A stretch of 64,000 bases of DNA from Sphagnum magellanicum (taxonomy: Eukaryota; Streptophyta; Sphagnopsida; Sphagnales; Sphagnaceae): assembly GCA_021904315.1 (NCBI GenBank), contig CM038907.1, positions 31,503,223 to 31,567,222 of the forward strand, in the 5' to 3' direction. A program made the position numbers and the translations under genes. Below the pieces are notes generated by a model. The model was not told where the DNA came from, searched no databases, and saw only the letters and a program-made list of their open reading frames with translations. Numbering within the stretch: the stretch's first letter is position 1; each line of letters opens with the position of its first letter. Positions 38,020-47,300 of this stretch are shown piece by piece.

Positions 38020-38332
38020 GAGCAACTCTACCGGTGCTAAGTATGTGACCCTGCAAATTAAAATTGGGTGAAAAAAAATCAAAACATGCCAGTTTGGCTC
38101 ACCAAAATGGATTTGTCCCAGCATTTTTGCACCGTTTGCTGAGGCACAGCAAAGCTTAACAAGTGTTATTGATAGGGTCCAGGTGGGTTGCTATCAGTAG
38201 TCTCCCACCTAACCTATATGGAGTCTCAGTTTTAGTTTTATGATTGGGGTTGGAAAACAGTAAATAACTAAATTGGGATCTTAAGAAATATTTTTGCAGG
38301 GTCACATACTTAGCACCTCTCTGGCGATGCTC
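38020..38332. mobile_element. PIF/Harbinger-like MITE, copy 2
   Basis: The left end GAGCAACTCTACCGGTGC continues into TAAGTATGTGACCCTGCAA. The right end, reverse-complemented, reads GAGCATCGCCAGAGAGGTGC and continues likewise, so the inverted repeats extend to about 40 bp with a gap. The left border is TAA, the right ATT, so the target duplication is not preserved. Same family as 10058-10399. Confidence 0.75.
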
Positions 38333-38973
38333 ATTCATTTCAATATTGCTGATTCTCGAATGTCGAATTTGTCTACATATAATAATACTTAGGTTACTGC
38401 ACATAGTACGATTAACTTGTTTGAACACCCATGTGCTAGTGCAGCATGCAGATACGTTTTGCTGGATGGTTTGTGGACTTTTGTGTACCAAACTTGATTG
38501 ATCCGCAGCTGTTGGCCCAATTGATTGAACGCCTTGCAGAACATTACAGTGATCAGCGGCTAGGAGCAAAAGTGATAATTTAATTCGTGAGATGGAGTTT
38601 GCAGCTGCTGCATCTAGATTGAACTTTTCTAGCTTACATAGTTCATGTAGTTAGACTTAGAACTTATAAGCAGAAATCATGATTATATAAAGTAGAAGAC
38701 TCCCGTCTTCGTGACAGACCCTTTTTTCTATAACTGCTTGCAGACCTTCGTCAACATTTTGTCAGACTTATAAAAGATCGACAGCAGCTCCTCAGCAATG
38801 TTGTATTGATGAGGCTCACCTAATTCACCGTCACATTGTCTATTCTTGCATCCATCATGTCAGTCGCCATAAAAGGTTTGCGTCACAGAAGTCAACCAAG
38901 TACTGATGGCAATGCACGAGCTTGATTGTCTTTCAGCTGTGAAGGCATTACTTGACAGTTCTTTTCCGTCCCT
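38333..38973. other. Upstream region of the glycine-rich protein gene
   Basis: No gene is seen. It presumably contains the distal promoter of the downstream gene. Confidence 0.4.
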
Positions 38974-38980
38974 TATATAA
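38974..38980 (+). promoter_or_regulatory. TATA box of the glycine-rich protein gene
   Basis: TATATAA lies 76 bp upstream of the start codon, which would place transcription start near 39010 and give a short 5' UTR of about 45 nt. Confidence 0.65.
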
Positions 38981-39055
38981 GACTCGATCTGAACCCCATT
39001 CGGCATCACTTCATCCTTCAGGTTTCAAGAGAGTACTGATCAAACTGCTAACAGC

Positions 39056-39696
39056 ATGTCTTCTTCTTCTTCTGCTTCAAGCGCCATGAGGGCTTTGACC
39101 CTCTTACTCGTTGTTCTCCTTCTCTCACAGGCGTTGGTAATACCAGCGCTTTCCAGACAGCTCTCGGAAGAAAAGCAGGATTCGGAAACTGCCGAATCAA
39201 CCAAGTCTACAACCGAGACTAAGGTCGGCAGCTCTGTTCTTCCTGCAACTTCTTCCCATTTTCAATCCTTTCTTCATCTGGCTTGCTACCATTTCTCCGG
39301 TCTTCGTTCAATCTAACCGATCGCTCTACGAAAGGATCAAGCGCAAGTATATCAATAAAGACGTTCTGACCGTTTTGTGTATGTGTCTGTTTGCTGCTCT
39401 TCGCGGTTGCCTTCCCGCAGGTAACCAAGGCTGACAAGCCTACTAAGGTGACCGGCGCCGACACCAACGCGAAGAAATGGTATGGCAACGGTTACGGGAA
39501 TGGCTGGGGCAATAATGGGTATGGCAATGGCTGGGGCAATAATGGTTACGGCAATGGTTGGCGCCGCGGAGGCGGCTATGCACCCGGTGGCGGAGGTGGA
39601 GGAGGCGGAGGAGGTGGGGGTGGAGGGGGAGGGGGAGGAGGTGGTGGTGGAGGAGGAGGGGGTGGTGGAGGCGGAGGCGGTGGCGGCGGGAAGTGA
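39056..39696 (+). CDS. Secreted glycine-rich protein (GRP), 147 aa
   Basis: Two exons, 39056-39223 and 39421-39696, join in phase 0 with GT/AG borders (197-nt intron). Residues 1-34 form a signal peptide: a Ser-rich start, then MRALTLLLVVLLLSQALV and a likely cut near PALS. Residues 35-76 are polar (SEEKQDSETAESTKS), so this part is probably flexible. Residues 77-103 repeat the unit GYGNGWGNN nearly three times (33-bp and 27-bp DNA periods). Residues 112-146 are about 35 consecutive glycines, and the protein ends with Lys. This is the layout of plant class I-like cell-wall or apoplastic glycine-rich proteins. Function cannot be given more exactly. The poly-Gly tract is prone to slippage, so its length may vary or be mis-assembled. 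Confidence 0.85.
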
Positions 39697-40242
39697 ACCC
39701 GATGGTCCGACCCTTGTTGCACCGTCGAGCAAATTTGCAGGTAAGGAAGCACAAAAACACGAGTGAGACTTGTAAAAAATTCTTCCATTCCTCTCTGTCT
39801 TTCTTGCACGATCCTCGAGTCCAAATCGTTGCAATTTCATTACGGTAGATTGAACAGTTTCGACATCGCAAACTCTACGAGTAAAATGCGTGCAATGATA
39901 CTTACTTTTTTCTTTCTTTTTGTCTGTCTCGCTTGCATGGGACTTTCTCAAGTCTAAACAGTTGCAATTTATCGCGGTTGATTGAACAGCTTGGACGTCA
40001 GAAACTCTACGACAGCGTCGGCGTCAGGAAAGAACTCGACGAGAGCATCAAGGCTCCGGAGCAGCTGTTGCATGATTCATGGACACGTCTCTTAATTACG
40101 AATTTGTCGTTTCTTTCGAGTCTTGTTCTTCTTCTTATTACACACTATATCTGTTCAGCAAAGCTTGTGTTGCAGTGGACTGAAGCAAGTTGAATAAGCA
40201 AATTCCTTGATTGAAAAAGCTTGACATTCCAGCAAATGTAGT
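39697..40242 (+). repeat. 3' flank with ~105-bp duplication
   Basis: 39776-39880 and 39905-40012 are diverged tandem copies. Shared blocks, in order: TTGCAATTT, a GGTAGATTGAACAG / GGTTGATTGAACAG pair, and AAACTCTACGA. They lie 80-320 bp after the stop codon and may be in the 3' UTR or derive from a lost exon. Confidence 0.75.
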
Positions 40243-40456
40243 GAGATGATGATAATGATGATATTCTACCACAAAAACACATTCTAGATCAGCAATTTCT
40301 TTGTGGTTGAGCAAATTGCAGCTAGCTAGATTGCCTCAAGCAAGTAAGAAGGATGATGATGATGATGTCTACTACAAAACAAATTTCTACATTTCCAATT
40401 CCTTTGTACTTGAGAAAATTACTGCTAGCTAGATTGCAGGAAGCAAGCAAGAAACC
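40243..40456. repeat. Two-unit tandem duplication, ~107-bp period
   Basis: Each unit has GATGATGAT, CTACNACAAAA, TTCTTTGT-type blocks and GCTAGCTAGATTGC, followed by CAAGCAAG. A third, weaker partial unit may follow at 40457-40490. Confidence 0.75.
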
Positions 40457-41221
40457 ATCATCACCATCAGCTAGACTTGTTGCAAGGAAAAAAACCTAAC
40501 AAGAATGTGAGCAATTGCAAGTCCAGATTGCACTAGATAGATAGTATACTATAATTGTTGAGCAACATTGAGAAAAACCTTGAGACTGTCATGAGCTTCA
40601 GATGACAATGATGCAGCAATCAATCAAGCAAGCCCCAGAAAAAACAAAATAAATACATTGCTACGTTCCTCAAGAAATGTACAAGCCCCTTGAATTTTTC
40701 TATTAGTAAAAACAAAACAAAAGTCTATCCCGGAGTTTTTTTTCCTTTCTTCCTTCAATTTCCTTTCTTTACTACTCCTATTTGTAGCTCCTAGCTTTAC
40801 GGCTTTGACCTCCTTGTGAAAAATTGTAGCTCCTTTAGCCATGGCTTTACCCTCCCCTTGTGCGAAGTTGAAACTAGAAACAAACCAGCAACAGGTAAAA
40901 TAGAAATTAATTGATGAATATTTTCTAAAAAAAACCTCACACTTCACAATTTCATACGAAATGAACAGAGTTTTCAAATATGGGATGAAATGAAAATAAC
41001 AGTCACGTATTATGGACAAGTCGAAACCAACAAATATAGATATATTTTTTATTATTATTACTCTCACAGCCATTTCTCAATTGTCTCATCTCCAGTTGTC
41101 AACTAACTAACTACCTTCTTTCTGATAAAATATTGTGCTAATTTTTTACCAATGCTCTAACCAGCAAGTACAAAAGCAACCACCGCTTTTACCCTACCAT
41201 GTGATGATGATTATATATACA
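40457..41221. other. Intergenic DNA, no gene recognised
   Basis: A 149-codon minus-strand frame at 40624-41073 is AT-rich and has no recognisable domain. Nothing else is seen. Confidence 0.4.
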
Positions 41222-41460
41222 CTAGTTAGAACCCCGTGCCTAATGCACAGGTGTGTGTATATTTGATGGTATATAATACAAAATTACAATTACAAACTAC
41301 ATTTCCAAAACCTCTTTATATACGACATTTCGTATGTATCCATCTGGACCCTGGCTGATGAAAATCTTGATGTTTGCACTGCTTGTGACCTGTGAGATAG
41401 CAACATACAGCTGACAATGGGAATAGACCGGAGACGGCAAATATACCCCAACATTGCTCA
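41222..41460 (-). mobile_element. Helitron 3' terminus with RepHel C-terminal remnant
   Basis: On the minus strand, 41440-41280 translates to QLYVAISQVTSSANIKIF, then after a short gap RNVVYKEVLEM and a stop. This is the end of the Pif1-like helicase of plant Helitrons. Downstream on that strand, CCTGTGC and GCACGGG form a 7-bp stem (41240-41260), followed by about ten bases and CTAG with a T after it (41225-41221). Hairpin plus CTRR end and 3' T are the Helitron signature. The 5' TC end was not found. Confidence 0.8.
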
Positions 41461-41995
41461 ACTTGTAAGTAAGTAGTAAGTTACTTATTTAGTAGGTATC
41501 AATTTGTTGAAAATTATTTCTTTGTTTTTGTATGTTGATAAGTTCCAGTATCCAGACCCCCTCCATGTTCATAATGGTTAGGGTTTCTGGTGCAGCCAAT
41601 TTTCACATGCATCATAATAATACCTTTGGCATCCAGCATATTATTATTATTGGCAAAATTATTTTTCCGAGCAATCTGATCATTGCAATTACCAATATAT
41701 CTATTTAAGTTTGTGTGCCAAAATGGCAACTGACATCCATTGCCATTATTATTATGGCAAATGCAAGCCTTGAAATTGCCAATATCTAATAAAAGTGTGC
41801 TTAACGGCTACTCGCTCTGGCATCCATTGAACTATAATAAAAAATGGCAATGTAAAAAGCATTGAAAATTTCCAATATTCTAAATCAAATTTCAAAAAAA
41901 AAAAAAAAAAAAAGCCCAACCCAACTCTTTCAATTGTTGAAAAAGAGACAGGATGAGTGTACCTAAGTCCAAAAACCCCAAAATAAAAATTAAAA
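41461..41995. other. AT-rich DNA, possibly Helitron interior
   Basis: A 20-base poly-A run lies at 41894-41913. No further helicase or replication-initiator motif is recognised. Whether this belongs to the Helitron is unknown. Confidence 0.4.
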
Positions 41996-42179
41996 ATAAA
42001 AATAAAAATTTACAACACTAATATATATTATTCTCCGCCGCGCCGCGTCAGTATTCCACTCTTTCTCCGCCTCGTTGGAGTAAACAGACCATGACGAGAT
42101 GGATGGATGACTGAACGGATGGATGGATGACGGGATAGATGGATGAAATGATGCTTCACGACGTCCTTTACTATATGTA
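41996..42179. repeat. 185-bp dispersed repeat, copy 2
   Basis: Direct copy of 11432-11618, containing CTCCGCCGCGCCGCGTC, several GGATGGATGA units and ATGCTTCACGACGTCC. It lies 770 bp from the Helitron end, so it could be Helitron cargo; copy 1 has no Helitron end nearby. Confidence 0.85.
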
Positions 42180-44346
42180 ATCATTATCACTACCTGAATA
42201 ATAGTACACTGTGCACAATAAGCATTTGTGCCTTTATGGGATTGTCAGTGCAAGAATATGTAGTGATAAAGCAGAACTTTGAAGTTGCATGTGCACTCTC
42301 TGCACTGATAGTGAAGGTGCTGCAATAAGTGGGTGTGATAGAGAGAGAGAGAGTTCCAGAAGCTTCACATGCATTCTGTTCAAACAGTGAGTGATTAGGA
42401 GAGTCCTGGAGATTGCATATTAGTGCAGAGTGTGCAGGCAATGACATTTCTGTCTCACGCATAGGAATACTAATGAAATATAGTAATTTATTGTAGAAAA
42501 ATGCTACTACCTACTTGCAGATGGTTCTAGAGATTTGCTGATTTACCTGCAATAGAGAAATATTGAAATGATGTGATGCAGAAATAGAACCAAAAACTTG
42601 AGGCTGGGCTTTTGCAATCGCATGACATGAACCCTCCTGTTAAATCTGAGGGAAAGTCAGACAAAGTAAATCAAGCACTAGGTATCAAAGGATTTGTTTT
42701 GTAAACGTCTAATGATTGCCAGCCAGCCTGGGCCTTTTTTTCATTCCAAATTTGTCTGCAGAACCAAAAGAAGATAGGACGTAGAAGATGGAGAGAACTA
42801 CTACAGCTTTTTTCTCTTCATAATAATCCTCACAGTTTACTAGCTGCAACCAGCTTTCATGGTTGATGAAGGTCAGGGAAAGCTTAAAGCAACATAATAA
42901 TATGCTGGAAACTATACTGCAGTTTTCTATTATCTAGTGCGAGGTAAAACTTTTCCTATTGAAAGCACAATTCACAAGTACAGTTGTTTGCTACTTGGGT
43001 TTCAAAAAAGGGAGGAACACTGCCATTCACTTAGGAATACTCTACAGAGAGTCAAGGACAAAAGGAAATATTCAGGTGGACAGAGAAGGATGCCAGATCT
43101 ATCATCTGGACTTATACTCTGCAGACTGAATGAATCATATCAGACAGTCTTAAAACAAGTACTATACTATGCCTTGGCTATCTGGTTGTATAAACCTTCA
43201 GAATCGGATTGGTTGTCTGCCTTGAAAGTAACAGGAACAAAAACATAATACCTTGAGAAAGGCTTGAGGAGAGGACTGAGGTGACAACCACAGCAACCAT
43301 TTCTGAGCACAGTTTTCTAATCATAACAGTACTTCCACACCCAGATCTGAAACCATGGGGATGACATGAAGTAGAATGCAAACCTCAGACTTGAAGTCAG
43401 ATTCCACATGCTGCCCAGACCTTTGTAGTCAAGAATGTAAGCCAACAGCAGCTGTGACACATTGACCAAATTCCCCTCCAGAGAAAGCATAACCTTGTTC
43501 AGCACCTGTAACATGCAAAAGACATTCCCTGCCAGTGGGAACAGGAGTGTGTGCATGGCCTGTTTCTGAGTGTCCCATAGCTCACATGTTCGCATTTCAA
43601 CAATAAAATCAAGGCTACAGAACAGTCATGAAGCAGCAAACCAATCACCAGTTTATGTGGCTTTCAGATTATGCTGTATAAAACACAGCTCATATAACCC
43701 AGGACTATAACCCAGGACCGAGTCCTCTTCAAGGGCATTTTAACTGTACACATCCTACTTCCATTTTTTTGTAGCCTAGAAAACATTCACTCTCTCTACT
43801 GCACTTACATATAGAACCAACATCAAGCAAATGACAGTTAAGGTGCCTAGCAACCTTGCAAAGAGCATGACACCAAATTCCAGGAGGAACATGCTCAATG
43901 TCTGCATGTTTCAGTAGAACTGGATAACAATTCTACTGGATAACAGGGGGATTAACATCTGCTTCCATGAAAGAAGCAATAGCCCTAGAATAACTGAACA
44001 CACAAAGTGTGGCTTGTTGGCACAAATAATGCCCTATAATTTTCTAGCACATACTCCTAGAATACAACTCCCTGAGAAGCCAAAAAAATTGTCTAATTTA
44101 CATGTAAATTCATGTTCAAGCTTCCACTCAGCTTCTTCACCAGAAAAACTAGCCTCATAAATTTAGCTCTGCCATGACAGAAGACTTGCCAAGGCACACT
44201 AAGGAGCTATATAATAGACTCTGAAAACTCAACAAGCTCTTGGTTGTGACTTTAGCTTGAACTCTGTGCTCAAAGGCAGCCACTGGGTCAACCTCCCCAG
44301 CTGCTCCTGTCTGAAGTTTCTGTTATGATTGTCAGAGTGCCTATCT
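42180..44346. other. Lipase downstream flank, no certain gene
   Basis: Includes a short (GA)n tract near 42341-42354. A minus-strand open frame of about 96 codons (43610-43317) follows a possible acceptor, but its product is unrecognised. The part next to 44346 should include the lipase 3' UTR. Confidence 0.4.
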
Positions 44347-47300
44347 TCAGTCAGACTTGTTGATTGGTTGTCGAGAATGAGTGAAATTCAATTTCTTCAT
44401 ACTGGCTGACCTGTTTGTGGGATGCTGGTCCTCCACCAGAGGAGCTATGCTGTTCCCAGGCTTTCTAGGTAGGCTGACTGACATTCGTGATAGCACATAA
44501 GCCATTAACTCCTCTCTATTCGCAAATGTGAAATCAAGGTGAGCATACTCAAACTCTGCATACGATACTTGGCAACCAGCATTTCTCATCGTTTCATAAT
44601 GTTTTCTCACCATAGATTTTGGGATCACCCTGTCCTTCAACCCTGCCACAATGAAAACTGGGATGTCAATGAGGTCATAATGCAGCCCTATATCCAATGG
44701 GTAAGGTGTCCCATACGCTTGCATGTTGGCAGAAACTGAACCAAAATCAAACATGATGAACCGCCTTGTGCGCATCATTTGAGCCAAATGAATTGCAACA
44801 CGGAACGACACCCCTGGCATATCATTCATGTTATAATGTGAAACACCAATTGCTCCAACCCAGTTGGAGTTATCACCACCAACAACATAGCTTAGTACGG
44901 CTTGAACAAGCCCTCCCAAAGCTGGATAATTCTGGAAGTCTCTTGAGAGCTTGTTGAAGAGACCTCGGAAAAGCCTTGTGGGTATGTAAATACCAGGAAC
45001 AAAGGGGCTGAGGACTGGAGCTAGAACAGGGAGCATGAACCGCACTAACTTAAGTGCTATTGGGGCATCTTCATGGAACCCAGCAGGGGAAAGAAGGATC
45101 AGTCTTGAAAGATAATGTGGTTTATTGTCTAACCGCCTTGTCACTATGTAGATCAACAGTGCTGCTCCCCCCAGACTGTGGGCTACTCCACACATTGTGT
45201 AGGGTAGACCGTGTTCCTTCAGCTTCACAGAATCTGAGGATTCATTTTCATCATCCCTCACTTTTGCTAGCTCCATTGTCTTGAGTTCATGGACCTTGGT
45301 GAGCATGGCTGGAATATCTTGAGTGCCATGCTCATTCACTGAGAACTGCCAATAACTGCATGAATGTAACAAAAAATGAATACATCATCAGTTGACCTCA
45401 CAACATACATCTACAGAATGAGCTTAGCTATACATGTGACTGCAAGTTGCAAGATATGAAGAAAATCTCAATCTTGTATATTAGTCTCAATTTCACAGCA
45501 AAATCAACATAGGATAGAGCAAGTATGATCTGGTATGCAGGAGTTCTAGAACCAGACATGAAGGATTCAAATTGCCAACTCCAATCACCATCACCTTTAG
45601 CTGCCATCAATTCCAAGAAAGGAATTGGGTTGCTAAATTCAAGATACTGAATTTTTAAATTAACTTGGAACATCCACTAACATAATTTTGGCATTCAGTT
45701 AGACAAAAGTGAAAAAAATGACCTACTGATTTGAAGGCATACTGATTAGACTTGCTTGCCATAACATCACAAAGTGATGACACAAAGGATGCAAATGTTT
45801 GTTCAGTGATCATGTCATCTGAATGAAAGCCCTTCACACTGAATCTATACCAAAAAAAGCATTTCAGACAGGTTGTAAGTTCTCAGGGCAGAGTCTTATA
45901 GCAGTCAGACTACACCTTTGGGATGAAATGTGTTTGTTCACATGCTCTCGAGATGCTAAACCCCGAAGATTGCCCAAAAATACATCATAGCCTGCAACAT
46001 TCCCATAATGTCTTCAACACACATGCAAAATAATAACTTGGTTGGAGTCATTCAAAAAGCAAAGTATCCTTGCTCCTGGAGTAATCAGCACCTGAGCCTT
46101 CCATATCATTGTTTCAAAAATTTCACTTAGACATAATTGCTTGTGCCTCAAAGATTCTTGAAGCTACCACATAATGGAGATTCTAGAACCTACAAGATTA
46201 AACTAGACAGATTTTTATGACTACAAGTGAAAACCAAAGAAACTGAGAGATCTGAGCAAAAGTGTGTACCTTGATCAAAAGCTGCAAAGGCCTGAGATCC
46301 CACAACTCCATTTGAAACCCAACTGTACATAACAAGAAAAACACACTGAGTTGAACACCATAGGCAAACCTAATTATTTTGGTTCAGCTAGACTGTAGCA
46401 TAGTTGTGGTCACCTGTATAGGTACCATTTACACAGTAAGGTTCTGGTGGTAGAACAGCAGTTGAATATTCTTGAGCATTGTACTTAAGGAGCTCTGGGA
46501 ACTCTGGCAGTAAACCCACAATGGAGCAATGACTCTTTGCTCTGAGGAGGTTTTAACTTTCTGCATTGCAGTAACATAGATCCTGGTCCATTGTCAACTC
46601 CCTAGCACTCCCAAAACTCCAGAATAAAAGAAAAATAACTATATTCTGAGAAATCACCACATAGTTCCCTTTTCAAAAATGGCAGTTATTGACAAAGACA
46701 CACAAACAGAAGCATGTCTCATGAGATCAAAGTCTTGCACTTATTTTTCCAAAGAACTTAAAATCTCCGGGTATGTTTTGGCCTACCCTAATGATGAATC
46801 AAAAACTCCATGCTGCAAGAACAACACCTTCCGAGAGTCCTTTCTGCAATCAGCATAAAGCCAATTATCAAAATAAAGCTTATCCAAAAGCTACTCTATA
46901 GCTCAGTTATCAGGTCAATATTTCTAAACAAAGGCAACAATGAAGGCATTTTTGCTATCAGACTTACTAAGCAGGGTGCAGCTCTGATGTTGATTGCCAT
47001 TTTATTCAACTTTGATACAATGAACATGTTAACATTTCCTTGGTTCATAAACTGATCGGAGGGCTCTCTCATCATGCTTGCTCACATGACAATGAGCAGC
47101 TTTTTCCTTAATGTTTAATGTCTATGAAAGCCAACACAAACATGCTCCTTGAGTATAGTTGTGATTAGATGTTGTGGCCCTTGTTTAGGATTATCACAAA
47201 ATGTGACCCTTCACTGCTATTGTCAGTACTTTCCTTCCCCTCATACCTGGGAATCCTCTCAAGCAATAGGATGTGACCATCAGCAGTGGTAACACGGAGT

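Noticed and set aside
38156-38569. 137-codon minus-strand frame
   Set aside because: It runs across the right half of a Harbinger-like MITE and has no family similarity.
39352-39951. Minus-strand frame of 199 codons and poly-Pro frames
   Set aside because: These are the reverse complement of the GGN tract of the glycine-rich protein; splicing and signal peptide support the plus strand.
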